NCBI RefSeq assembly: GCF_003853705.1
Contig: NZ_QTQI01000040.1
Location: forward strand, 1-55,346
DNA length: 55,346 bases
Reading direction: 5' to 3'
Source: Burkholderia sp. Bp8992
GTDB lineage: Bacteria; Pseudomonadota; Gammaproteobacteria; Burkholderiales; Burkholderiaceae
Shown in pieces: positions 18,026-27,157 of the stretch. Positions within the stretch are counted from its first letter, which is position 1, and the number at the start of each line of letters is the position of its first letter. The translations under genes were made by a program, and so were the position numbers. Under the pieces are notes generated by a model. The model did not search any database. It was not told the origin of the DNA and saw only the letters and a program-made list of their open reading frames with translations.

Positions 18026-19261
18026 TCAGTTCCACGAATGGCGCGCGGGCTTCACGCCGTTGAGGTAGTAGTTGCCGATCGCGTGGTATTTCCAGCGCAC
18101 GGGATCGTGCAGCGTATGCACGCGCGCGTTGCGCCAGTGGCGGTCGAAGTTGTATTTCGCCAGCGTCGACTTGCTGCCGCCGAGTTCGAACAGCTTGCTT
18201 GCGGCGAGCAGCGACACTTCGGTCGTCGCGATCTTCGCCTCGCCCACCGCGATCGCGGCCTGCGCGACCGTCTGTTCGTTCGGCTCGCGCTTCGCGGCGT
18301 CGACGAAGCGCCCCGAGCGCTCGAGCAGCGCCTCGGCCGCATGCACGCGATAGGCGATGTCGCCGATCTGTGCGATCGTCAGTGGATCCTCGCTCGCGCG
18401 CTCGACGCCGCTGTCGATCCACGGACGCGCATGCTGCCGCACGAAGTCGATCGTGTCCTGCAGCGCGGCGCGTGCGATGCCGAGATCGATCGCGGCCGTC
18501 GTGATCTGCGCGAACGGCCCCGCGAAAGTCGGACGATCGTAAGAACGCTGCGTGTGGAACATCTCGAACGGGCTCACGCGCACGTTCTCGGCGATCACGG
18601 TGCCGCTCGCGGTGGTACGCTGACCGAAGCCGCTCCAGTCGTCCACCACGGTCAGCCCCGGCGCACCCTGCGGCACGAATGCGAGTACGGCCTGGTCCGA
18701 CTCGTCGAGCGCGAGCACCGGAATCCAGTGCGCGAACAGCGTGCCGGTCGAATAGAACTTGCGGCCGTTCAGCACGAAGCCGTCGCCGTCACGGCGCACG
18801 CGCGTACGGATGTCGAGCACGTTCTTGCCGCCCGCTTCGGAAAACGCATTGCCGTAGCGCGTGCCCTTCAGCACGAGATCGAAAAAGAAGCGCTTCTGCG
18901 CATCGCTGCCTTCGAGACGAATGTCTTCGACCAGGCAGTAGTGATTCTGCGGAATCTGGCCGATCGACGGGTCGGCCTGCGACACGATCGCGATCACTTC
19001 CGCGAGCGTGACGTTCGATACTTCCGCACCGCCGTATTCACGCGGCACGGTAATGCCCCACAGGCCGCTCGACGAGAACAGCTCGATCTCGTCGAACGGC
19101 AGCTGACGTTCGCGATCGCGCAGCGCGGCATGCTCAGCCAGTCGCGCCGCGATACGGTGCGCGACCTCGATGGCCTCGGCATCCGAGCCGATGACCGGAA
19201 CGAGCGCCGCATCCGCTTGCGGTTGCGGTTGCGTGGTTTCTTCGATGATTTCCGTGGACAT
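18026..19261 (-). CDS. sfnB: SfnB-family acyl-CoA dehydrogenase-like oxidoreductase for sulfur acquisition
   Basis: 411 aa from the ATG at 19261; an ATG 7 codons upstream (19282) is also possible and neither has a strong ribosome site. Acyl-CoA-dehydrogenase fold: helical N-terminal domain (AHRIAARLAEHAALRDRERQLPFDEIELFSSSGLWGITVPREYGGAEVS), beta barrel (GNAFSEAGGKN, FVLNGRKFYSTGTLFAHWIPVLA), then C-terminal helical domain ending HDPVRWKYHAIGNYYLNG. This subfamily (SfnB, related to DszC) is flavin-dependent and expressed with SfnG during growth on sulfones; its exact substrate is not settled. Third gene of the msuE-sfnG-sfnB cluster, 175 bp after sfnG. Confidence 0.85.
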   Translation of the reverse strand: MSTEIIEETTQPQPQADAALVPVIGSDAEAIEVAHRIAARLAEHAALRDRERQLPFDEIELFSSSGLWGITVPREYGGAEVSNVTLAEVIAIVSQADPSIGQIPQNHYCLVEDIRLEGSDAQKRFFFDLVLKGTRYGNAFSEAGGKNVLDIRTRVRRDGDGFVLNGRKFYSTGTLFAHWIPVLALDESDQAVLAFVPQGAPGLTVVDDWSGFGQRTTASGTVIAENVRVSPFEMFHTQRSYDRPTFAGPFAQITTAAIDLGIARAALQDTIDFVRQHARPWIDSGVERASEDPLTIAQIGDIAYRVHAAEALLERSGRFVDAAKREPNEQTVAQAAIAVGEAKIATTEVSLLAASKLFELGGSKSTLAKYNFDRHWRNARVHTLHDPVRWKYHAIGNYYLNGVKPARHSWN

Positions 19262-19436
19262 GAAATTTCCGGCAAATGACATGAATCGATCGACGGTGCC
19301 GTTCCGCCCGCCGTCGATCGCCTGTTCGGGAATGCGGGGACGTCCGACCGGGTTCGTCCGCGACGGTCGCTGCGCGAGCCGATCAGGCGCCCCGCTCGCC
19401 GCTTGCGTCAGCGCGGTCTCGCGTCGGTGTCGCGCA

Positions 19437-20540
19437 TCACGCGGGCACTGCCTGCCGCTGCGCTTCGAGTTCGCGCACGAGCGGCAGCACGCGCTTGCCG
19501 AAGTACTCGACTTCCTCGATGAAGTGCAGGAACCCGGCCAGCACGAGATCGACGCCGATCGCCTTCAGCGCGACGATCCGCTCGGCGATCTGCTGCGGCG
19601 TGCCGATCAGGTTCGTGCGGAAGCCGTCGTTGTACTGCACGAGATCCTCGAACGTCGATTTCGCCCAGTTGCCCTCGCCTTCGGGCGACGCCTTGCCGGC
19701 CTCCTTCACCGCATCGCCGAACGCGTGCACGGCCTCGACGTGCGCGTGCCGGATGATGTCGTCGAGCACGGCCTTCGCCTCCTCCTCGGTATCGCGTGCG
19801 ATCACGAACGCGTTGACGCCGATCCGCACGCGATGGTTGTTCGCGGCCGCCTTCGCGCGGATGTCGTCGATCTGCGCCTTCAGGTTCTCCGGCGTATTGC
19901 CGTTCGTGAAATACCAGTCCGACACGCTCGCCGCGTTGTCGCGCGCCGCACGCGAACTGCCGCCCTGGAAGATCTCCGGATGCGGCTTCTGCACCGGCTT
20001 CGGGCTCAGCGTGTAGTCGTTGAAGCGGTAGAAATCGCCCTTGAACGTGAAGTTGTCCTGCGTCCAGATGCCCTTCAGCGCCTGGATGAATTCCTTCGAG
20101 CGCCGATAGCGTTCGTCGTGTTCGAGCCACGGCTCGCCGATTGCGGTGAATTCGCCCTTGAACCAGCCGCTGACGACGTTAATCGCGATGCGCCCGTTCG
20201 AGATGTGGTCGATCGTCGCGAGCTGCTTCGCGACCACGGCCGGATGCCATGGCCCCGGCAGGATCGCGGCGAGCACCTTGAGCTTCGTCGTCGCATGCAG
20301 CAGCGCCTGGCTGAACGACACCGACTCGTGCTGGTATTCGGCGCCGTAGCCGGCCGTGAAGCGGATCTGGCTCAGCGCGTAGTCGAAGCCGGCCGCCTCG
20401 GCCGTGCGCGCGAGCTGCTGGTTGTATTCGAGGCTCCAGTCGGTACGTTGCTCGATCGTGCTGACGACGAGGCCGCCGCTGACGTTCGGCACCCAGTATG
20501 CGAATTTGACGCCGTCGGCGGAAGGGTCGGGAAGGCTCAT
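19437..20540 (-). CDS. sfnG: FMNH2-dependent dimethylsulfone monooxygenase
   Basis: 367 aa, bacterial luciferase-like (TIM-barrel) flavin monooxygenase. The N terminus VKFAYWVPNVSGGLVVSTIEQRTDW, SQIRFTAGYGAEYQHESVSFSQALLHATTKLKVLAAILPGPWHPAVVAKQLATIDH and INVVSGWFKGEF are close to SfnG/SsuD-type enzymes. It cleaves dimethylsulfone to methanesulfinate using reduced FMN supplied by a reductase. The neighbouring msuE-like reductase starts 5' of it (36 bp between them) and sfnB follows, matching the known sfn arrangement of Pseudomonas. Sulfate-starvation control through sigma-54 is supported by the promoter at 21194-21208. Confidence 0.92.
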   Translation of the reverse strand: MSLPDPSADGVKFAYWVPNVSGGLVVSTIEQRTDWSLEYNQQLARTAEAAGFDYALSQIRFTAGYGAEYQHESVSFSQALLHATTKLKVLAAILPGPWHPAVVAKQLATIDHISNGRIAINVVSGWFKGEFTAIGEPWLEHDERYRRSKEFIQALKGIWTQDNFTFKGDFYRFNDYTLSPKPVQKPHPEIFQGGSSRAARDNAASVSDWYFTNGNTPENLKAQIDDIRAKAAANNHRVRIGVNAFVIARDTEEEAKAVLDDIIRHAHVEAVHAFGDAVKEAGKASPEGEGNWAKSTFEDLVQYNDGFRTNLIGTPQQIAERIVALKAIGVDLVLAGFLHFIEEVEYFGKRVLPLVRELEAQRQAVPA

Positions 20541-20576
20541 GAAGGTGTCCTGTCGAAGGGGAAACGAAAAAGCGGC

Positions 20577-21137
20577 TTACGCGGCCGCGGCGGAAAGCGC
20601 GGGCACGCGCAGTTGCGGCACGGCGCGCTCGACAGCGAGTGCGATGCGCTCGCGCAGCGCCGGGTTCGCGATCCGGTATTGGTCGAAATCGCTTTCGGAT
20701 GCATACACGCCGATCGGCAGCGTGCGCGCCTGGAAGAAACTGAACAGCGGTCGCAGTTGATGATCGATCACGAGCGCATGACGCTCGCTGCCGCCGGTGG
20801 CCGCGAGCAGCACGGGCACGTCGACGAGCGCATCGTGGCGCACGAGGTCGAACAGGTGCTTGAACAGGCCCGTATAGGACGCCCGATAGACCGGGCTCGC
20901 GACGACCAGTACGTCAGCCGTCTCGATCACGCGGATCAGTGCGTCGAGGTCGGCCGGCACCTGCGCGCGCGTCAGTGCGCCGGCCAGCCGGCTGCCGATT
21001 TCTCCGAGTTCGATCAGCCGCGTGTCGATCGGCAGCGCGGCGCCGAGTGTCGCGACGATCTCGTGGATCAGCGCCAGCGTGCGCGACGGCCGCTGCAGGC
21101 TGCCCGATATCGCGACCACGTTGAGGGGATTGCTCAT
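20577..21137 (-). CDS. msuE: NADH:FMN reductase MsuE
   Basis: 186 aa from the ATG at 21137 with an AGGAA site; the upstream extension of the frame is not family-like. NADPH-dependent FMN reductase fold: LNVVAISGSLQRPSRTLALIHEI (flavin phosphate loop), DVLVVASPVYRASYTGLFKHLFDLV (flavin ring loop), LLAATGGSERHALVIDHQLRPLFSFF. It supplies FMNH2 to SfnG and other two-component sulfonate/sulfone monooxygenases. First gene of the cluster; its leader carries a perfect sigma-54 -24/-12 element. Confidence 0.88.
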   Translation of the reverse strand: MSNPLNVVAISGSLQRPSRTLALIHEIVATLGAALPIDTRLIELGEIGSRLAGALTRAQVPADLDALIRVIETADVLVVASPVYRASYTGLFKHLFDLVRHDALVDVPVLLAATGGSERHALVIDHQLRPLFSFFQARTLPIGVYASESDFDQYRIANPALRERIALAVERAVPQLRVPALSAAAA

Positions 21138-21193
21138 GCGATGCGTTCCTGTTGTCGAGCCGCATGTCGATGCGGCGATACCGCTTCGAGTCA

Positions 21194-21208
21194 GCAAGGA
21201 GCGTGCCA
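21194..21208 (-). promoter_or_regulatory. Sigma-54 promoter of the msuE-sfnG-sfnB operon
   Basis: On the minus strand the sequence reads TGGCACGCTCCTTGC, a perfect match to the -24/-12 consensus TGGCACG-N4-TTGC. It lies 57 bp upstream of the msuE start, giving a leader of about 45 nt. The divergent gene encodes a sigma-54 activator (SfnR-like), which fits. Confidence 0.85.
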
Positions 21209-21270
21209 TTGGCGCAGGCCGTGTCACTGCGTGATCGTCTGCATCGCGAAGTTCCGTGTGGTCGCCCGCC

Positions 21271-21285
21271 TGGCACAGCGTTCGC
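21271..21285 (+). promoter_or_regulatory. Near-consensus sigma-54 promoter facing sfnR
   Basis: TGGCACAGCGTTCGC: the GG and GC dinucleotides are exactly 10 bp apart and only the -12 element deviates (TCGC for TTGC). It points toward sfnR, so the activator may be sigma-54-dependent itself. The long distance (about 330 bp) to the chosen sfnR start is a caveat. Confidence 0.5.
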
Positions 21286-21614
21286 TCAAATGCGCGAGCG
21301 CGGCAAGCTTTCCGATGCTTGCGTCACATCGTTAGTCCACGGCGCGATGAACCGGGCGAAGCGGTCGTGCTCGAGCGCTGCTGCTCAGGAAGCAGCGCAT
21401 CGCACGCCGCGACATCGAATTCGACGCTTCGACGTCGCATCGATCGCGCTCACCCGCACCATTGCTGGTTCCGCAGCAATCGCGCTTTGGTTATCAGAAA
21501 TCGATGCTTTTCGCGCGCGGAGAAACGTTGAACACTCTGCTGACCACGCAGCAGCCGGACCGCCGCGCCCGCCGACACGGGCCTGCGTCGCCGGCCATCC
21601 AACGGTTCATCGCC

Positions 21615-22769
<1,155 letters not shown>

Positions 22770-22994
22770 CCGTCCCGACGGCGCGATCGCGCCGCAATCC
22801 GTGCAGGGATGTCCGAACCTGATGTATCGTGGCGCGAAGCATGTGCTTCGTTGCCGCTCCTGCATCCGGTTGCCCGTCACGCGACCGTCCGCACCCGGTG
22901 ACCGGGCACCCGCACGATTCTCCGCAATACGAAAGCCGGCCGGCGCCCGTGCGGGCCCGGCCGTGCCCCGTTCACCCGTCCGGAATCCGTCGCC

Positions 22995-24695
22995 ATGAAA
23001 AAGCTTGTGAACCGCCCGTCCGATGTCGTGCGAGAAATGCTGGAAGGCATCGCGCGGCAATCGCCGCATCTCGCGATCCTCGGCGACGAGCACGTGCTCG
23101 TCCGCCAGCCGTTGCCCGAACCGTCCCAGCGCCCTGTCGCGATCCTGTCCGGCGGCGGCAGCGGCCACGAGCCCGCACACGGCGGCTACGTCGGTGAAGG
23201 GATGCTGAGCGCGGCCGTGTGCGGCGAAGTGTTCACGTCGCCGTCCACCGACGCCGTGCTCGCCGCGATCCGCGCAAGCGCCGGCCCCAACGGCGCGCTG
23301 CTGATCGTGAAGAACTACACGGGCGACCGGCTCAATTTCGGGCTCGCCGCCGAACTTGCGCGCGCCGAAGGCATTCCGGTCGAAACGGTCATCGTCGCCG
23401 ACGACGTATCGCTGCGCGGCCGTGTCGATCGTGGCCAGCGGCGCGGCATCGCCGGCACCGTGCTGATCCACAAGCTCGCCGGCGCGGCCGCCGCGCGCGG
23501 GCTGCCGCTCGCGCGTGTCGCGGCCATCGCGCGCGACGCGGCGGCCGAGCTCGGCACGATGGGTGTCGCGCTCGACGGCTGCACGATCCCCGGCGCCGAC
23601 AAATCGGGCTTCAGCCTCGGCGACAACGAGATCGAGCTCGGTCTCGGCATCCACGGCGAGAAAGGCGTCGAGCGCCGCGCACCGCTGGCGGCCGATGCAC
23701 TTGCCGATACGCTGCTGTCGAGCATCGTCGCCGATCTCGTGCTCGACCGCGACGAACGCGTCGCGCTGTTCGTCAACGGACTCGGTGCGACGCCGGACAT
23801 GGAACTCGCGATCGTGCTGCGCGCCGCGTACGACAACCTGACCCGGCGCGGCATCGTCGTCGCGCGCGCGTGGGCCGGCACGTTCCTGTCCGCGCTGAAC
23901 ATGCCCGGCTGCTCGATCTCGGTGCTGCGGCTGAACGACGAACGCGCGTCGCTGCTCGACGCGCCGACGCAGGCGCGTGCGTGGCCGGGCGGCGGCGCCG
24001 TGAATGCGCAGATCCGCGTCGCCGCGGCCGCGTCGCAGGATGCCCCGTTGCCGCCGCTCGATGCGGCCGGTCGCGCATGGGCCGCGCGCCTGCAGCCGGC
24101 GCTGCAGGCGGTCGCACAGACGCTGGTCGACCACGAGCAGACGCTGACGGACCTCGATGCGGCGGCCGGCGACGGCGACCTCGGCGCGAGCATGCTGCGC
24201 GCCGCGCAAGCGATCCTCGCGTTGCCCGACACCGCGTACGCCACACCGGCCGGCGCGCTCGCGGCGCTCGGCGCGGCATTGCGCCGCGCGATCGCCGGCA
24301 GCTCGGGACCGTTCTACGCGACCGCGCTGCTGCGCGCGTCGCGCCGGCTGGCCGATATCGCCGACCCGTCGGCACGCGACTGGGCCGCGGCGTTCCGCGC
24401 GGCCGTGGATTCGATCAGCGAACTGGGCGGTGCGCATGCCGGCGACCGGACGATGCTCGATGCGCTGGTGCCGGCCGTCGACGCATTCAGCCGCGCACTC
24501 GACAACGATCGCGATACCGCAAGCGCATGGACGGCGGCCGTCGAAGCAGCCGTGGAAGGTGCAGAGGCAACTGCTCAGATGACGCCGCGCGCGGGGCGCG
24601 CGAGCTATCTCGGCGAGCGCGCGATCGGCACGCCGGATGGCGGCGCGGTAGCCGTGTCGTACTGGTTGCGTGCATTGCAGCCGCACGTGCGCTGA
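22995..24695 (+). CDS. dhaK: Single-chain dihydroxyacetone kinase (DhaK-DhaL fusion)
   Basis: 566 aa. DhaK domain 1-340 with KKLVNRP, LSGGGSGHEPAHGGYVGEGML and GLGIHGEKG, in which His220 is the residue that forms the hemiaminal with dihydroxyacetone. DhaL domain about 355-566 with the Mg/ATP-binding LDAAAGDGDLGASM and SSGPFYATALLRA. Fusion of both domains marks the ATP-dependent type rather than the PTS-dependent three-subunit type, and no dhaM is nearby. Makes DHA-phosphate for glycolysis. Same strand as sfnR but 225 bp away; probably its own unit. Confidence 0.93.
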   Translation: MKKLVNRPSDVVREMLEGIARQSPHLAILGDEHVLVRQPLPEPSQRPVAILSGGGSGHEPAHGGYVGEGMLSAAVCGEVFTSPSTDAVLAAIRASAGPNGALLIVKNYTGDRLNFGLAAELARAEGIPVETVIVADDVSLRGRVDRGQRRGIAGTVLIHKLAGAAAARGLPLARVAAIARDAAAELGTMGVALDGCTIPGADKSGFSLGDNEIELGLGIHGEKGVERRAPLAADALADTLLSSIVADLVLDRDERVALFVNGLGATPDMELAIVLRAAYDNLTRRGIVVARAWAGTFLSALNMPGCSISVLRLNDERASLLDAPTQARAWPGGGAVNAQIRVAAAASQDAPLPPLDAAGRAWAARLQPALQAVAQTLVDHEQTLTDLDAAAGDGDLGASMLRAAQAILALPDTAYATPAGALAALGAALRRAIAGSSGPFYATALLRASRRLADIADPSARDWAAAFRAAVDSISELGGAHAGDRTMLDALVPAVDAFSRALDNDRDTASAWTAAVEAAVEGAEATAQMTPRAGRASYLGERAIGTPDGGAVAVSYWLRALQPHVR

Positions 24696-24895
24696 ACGGC
24701 GACGAACACGCCCATCCAGCCCGTCAGCAGCACCTGCCAGCCGTCGGCCCACGGGTGCGGGTCCGGCGCGCCGACGCGGAACGGCGCGGTGAACATCGCG
24801 ACGAGATAGAACAGCATGCTGAACGCGAGCAGCACGGTGGCCGGGCGGCCCATCGGCGGACGGATGGGCGCGGAGGAAGGCGTCGTCGAGTTCAT
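24605..24895 (-). pseudogene. Probable remnant of a small membrane-protein gene
   Basis: 96-codon frame overlapping the last 91 bp of dhaK antisense. The first 66 residues look real, with two hydrophobic segments (PATVLLAFSMLFYLVAMFT; GWQVLLTGWMGVFVAV) like the N terminus of longer multi-helix proteins. After about residue 68 it runs into antisense of dhaK and becomes low-complexity. No ribosome site is visible. Best read as a gene that lost its 3' part next to dhaK; a functional short protein is the alternative. Confidence 0.45.
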
Positions 24896-24946
24896 GGTTG
24901 CGTCAGGCGCAGTGTCGCGTCGAAGCGAATGCCTGACGCATCACGC

Positions 24947-25234
24947 TCAAACGCCTTCAACCAGCACCGCGCGATAGCGCGCGCCCTTGAAACGGTGCTG
25001 GACGACAGTCTGGTATTCGGGACCGTGGTACCACGCGTGCGCCGCTTCCTTGGACGGAAACTCGACGATCACGACACCCTCCGGCCCTTCGCCCTCCAGA
25101 ATTTCCTGAGCGCCGTAAGCGGCCAGCACCTTCACGGGATGACCGGCAAGCGTCGCGCCGACCTTGCTCCCGTAGATGTCGAGTTCGTGCTGGTCCTGTG
25201 TGCTTTCCCTTGTGAACACGATGTAGGTTGCCAA
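24947..25234 (-). CDS. DUF1330 protein
   Basis: 95 aa from a TTG start at 25234 preceded by AAGGGG at good spacing; this gives the usual length of the family, whereas the in-frame ATG at 25297 adds 21 unrelated residues. Ferredoxin-like (dimeric alpha/beta barrel) pattern: TYIVFTRESTQDQHELDIYGSKVGATLAGHPVKVLAAYG, VVIVEFPSKEAAHAWYHGPEYQTVVQHRFKGARYRAVLVEGV. Function of the family is unknown. Confidence 0.85.
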   Translation of the reverse strand: MATYIVFTRESTQDQHELDIYGSKVGATLAGHPVKVLAAYGAQEILEGEGPEGVVIVEFPSKEAAHAWYHGPEYQTVVQHRFKGARYRAVLVEGV

Positions 25235-25493
25235 GATACGTACCCCTTGTGCGATGGATGGGAGAAATCGCGCGCGCCACCGGGCCGGCGGCAGCACGCA
25301 CCGAGCCGGGACGCCGGCCGGATGGGCGGATTATAGATGTTTGCCGGGAAGCGGTACGCGCGGTCCACGCCCTCGCGTTCGCCGGGGGTTGGCACCGCGC
25401 AGCTGTCTTCGGCCGATCCACGCGCCTGAGCGCGCCGGCACCGGGCCAGGGACGGGTCTTGCAACCCGTCGCCGCCGAAAGCACCGACGTGCA

Positions 25494-26354
25494 TCAGGCC
25501 AACGTCGCAGTCGCCTGCATCGCCAGCCAGCCATCGCGATCCTTCGCCCACAGTTCGATCGTGCTGCCGTCGTCCGACGGCTTGCCGCACAGCGTGAACG
25601 GCTCGCCGTCGAAGATCGGGCGCACCGCGCGGAACGCGAAGCTCGCGAGCGTCGCGCCCGGCCGTTCGCGATGCACGAGATCGACGAGCAGCGTCGCAAT
25701 CAGCGGGCCGTGCACGACGAGCCCCGGATAGCCTTCTTCCTGCGTCACGTAGTTGCGGTCGTAGTGGATGCGGTGGCCGTTGAAGGTCAGCGCCGAGTAA
25801 CGGAACAGCATCACGGCGTCGGCCGCGACGGTGCGCGCCCACGTTTCGCCCGCGGGTGCCGCGACCGGCTTCTGCACCGGCGCGCCCGGCTGCGGCGCGT
25901 CGCGATAGACGATGTCGTGCTCCTCCTCGACGCACAGCGCACCATCGGATTCGATCCGGTGCTGCACCGTCACGAACACGAGCCGCCCGCTGCGGCCTGT
26001 CTTGTCCTCGATGTTCGCGATCGTCGATTCGCGCGTCGCACGCCGCCCCGCGCGCAGCGGCGCATGAAACGTCAGCCGGCCGCCGGCCCACATGCGGCGC
26101 GGCAGCGGTACAGGCGGCAGGAAGCCGCCGCGCTTCGGGTGGCCGTCAGGACCGACCTCGGCCAGCGGCGCGACGGGCAGGAAGTACAGCCAGTGCCATA
26201 TCGGCGGCACGACGTCGCCGGGCGACGGACGGTCGAGCGTGGCGGCCAGCGCGTTCAGCGGGAACGCGGTGATGTCGTCGCCGAGCGTTTCGGTCTTGCC
26301 GAGCCACGCGTCGAGTGACGCGGGGGCGGCGGGCTGCAAGGATGAGTTCGACAC
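25494..26354 (-). CDS. HTD2/MaoC-type hydratase (mesaconyl-C4-CoA hydratase-like)
   Basis: 286 aa from a GTG at 26354 with GGAG 10 bp upstream; an ATG at 26405 has no such site. Double hot-dog fold: N-terminal half contains VVPPIWHWLYFLPVAPLAEVGPDGHPKRGGFLPPVPLPRRMWAGGRL, the C-terminal half RYSALTFNGHRIHYDRNYVTQEEGYPGLVVHGPLIATLL, the hydratase-2-type signature. The family hydrates or dehydrates CoA thioesters (mesaconyl, itaconyl or 3-hydroxyacyl). No CoA-transferase or lyase gene is next to it, so the pathway is unclear. Confidence 0.85.
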   Translation of the reverse strand: MSNSSLQPAAPASLDAWLGKTETLGDDITAFPLNALAATLDRPSPGDVVPPIWHWLYFLPVAPLAEVGPDGHPKRGGFLPPVPLPRRMWAGGRLTFHAPLRAGRRATRESTIANIEDKTGRSGRLVFVTVQHRIESDGALCVEEEHDIVYRDAPQPGAPVQKPVAAPAGETWARTVAADAVMLFRYSALTFNGHRIHYDRNYVTQEEGYPGLVVHGPLIATLLVDLVHRERPGATLASFAFRAVRPIFDGEPFTLCGKPSDDGSTIELWAKDRDGWLAMQATATLA

Positions 26355-26634
26355 TGATGGAGTCTCCGGTACGCTGGCAATGTTCCTAATATGCACGCCG
26401 CACACCGTTTCGCGAAGTCGGCATTGCCGAACCGAGGCTTCGAATTTGCTTGACGCATGCGGCCTTGCGCGTCCTGCCCGACGATTTTCGTCTGACCATT
26501 CAATATAGCCGCCACGCGCGATTCCTGCGATTTTCGGCCCCCCCTTACAGCTTGACCACCGCCGGCACGCCGCCTAAATTGCTTCTGACGGACCGGCCGC
26601 GCCACGAGCGACATGTCATCCGGGTGACAGGAAA

Positions 26635-26670
26635 CGATAGTTTGCTATCGAATGTTTTTACCCCTATCAT
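26635..26670 (+). promoter_or_regulatory. marR promoter and overlapping operator
   Basis: Perfect inverted repeat CGATAG-TTTG-CTATCG (26635-26650) overlaps a -35 TTGCTA (26642-26647), followed at 17 bp by -10 TATCAT (26665-26670). The -10 ends 7 bp before the ATG of marR, so the transcript would start at or next to the start codon. A MarR dimer on the palindrome would block the -35 box. Confidence 0.65.
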
Positions 26671-26677
26671 CTCGGCC

Positions 26678-27157
26678 ATGACCAATCTGCACGACCTCCG
26701 CCTCGCCGTCAGCAGCCTGCTCGTGCTGTCCGCGCGCAAGTGGCGCCGCACCAGCGACGGCGTGCTGAACGCATACAACGTGTCCGAAGCCTGCGCGACG
26801 CCGCTCCTGATCGCCGGCCGGCTCGGCGAGGGCGTGCGGCAGGGCACGCTCGCCGAACACGTCGGCATTGAAGGGCCGTCGCTCGTGCGCCTGCTCGACC
26901 AGCTGTGCGCGGCCGGCCTCGCGCGTCGCGACGAGGATCCGCACGACCGTCGCGCGAAGACGATCTCGCTGACGGCCGCCGGCCGCGCGGTCACCGCGAA
27001 GATGGAAGAAGACCTGCGCGTGCTGCGCGCCCGGGTGCTCAAGGGCGTGTCGCGCGCCGATCTTGAAACGACGCTGCGCGTGCTCGAGGCGTTCAACGCG
27101 TCCGAGTCGCACGCGCCCGGCACGCGTCTCCCCCACGCCGACGACACTGCGTCATGA
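26678..27157 (+). CDS. MarR-family regulator of the efflux operon
   Basis: 159 aa. Winged-HTH of MarR type: SEACATPLLIAGRLGEGVRQGTLAEHVGIEGPSLVRLLDQLCAAGLARRDEDPHDRRAKTISLTAAGR, with the conserved wing sequence DPHDRRAKTI. No Shine-Dalgarno precedes the ATG at 26678; the promoter position suggests leaderless translation. It overlaps the FUSC gene by 4 bp (ATGA), so regulator and pump are one operon, presumably derepressed by an aromatic acid or fusaric-acid-like ligand. Confidence 0.92.
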   Translation: MTNLHDLRLAVSSLLVLSARKWRRTSDGVLNAYNVSEACATPLLIAGRLGEGVRQGTLAEHVGIEGPSLVRLLDQLCAAGLARRDEDPHDRRAKTISLTAAGRAVTAKMEEDLRVLRARVLKGVSRADLETTLRVLEAFNASESHAPGTRLPHADDTAS

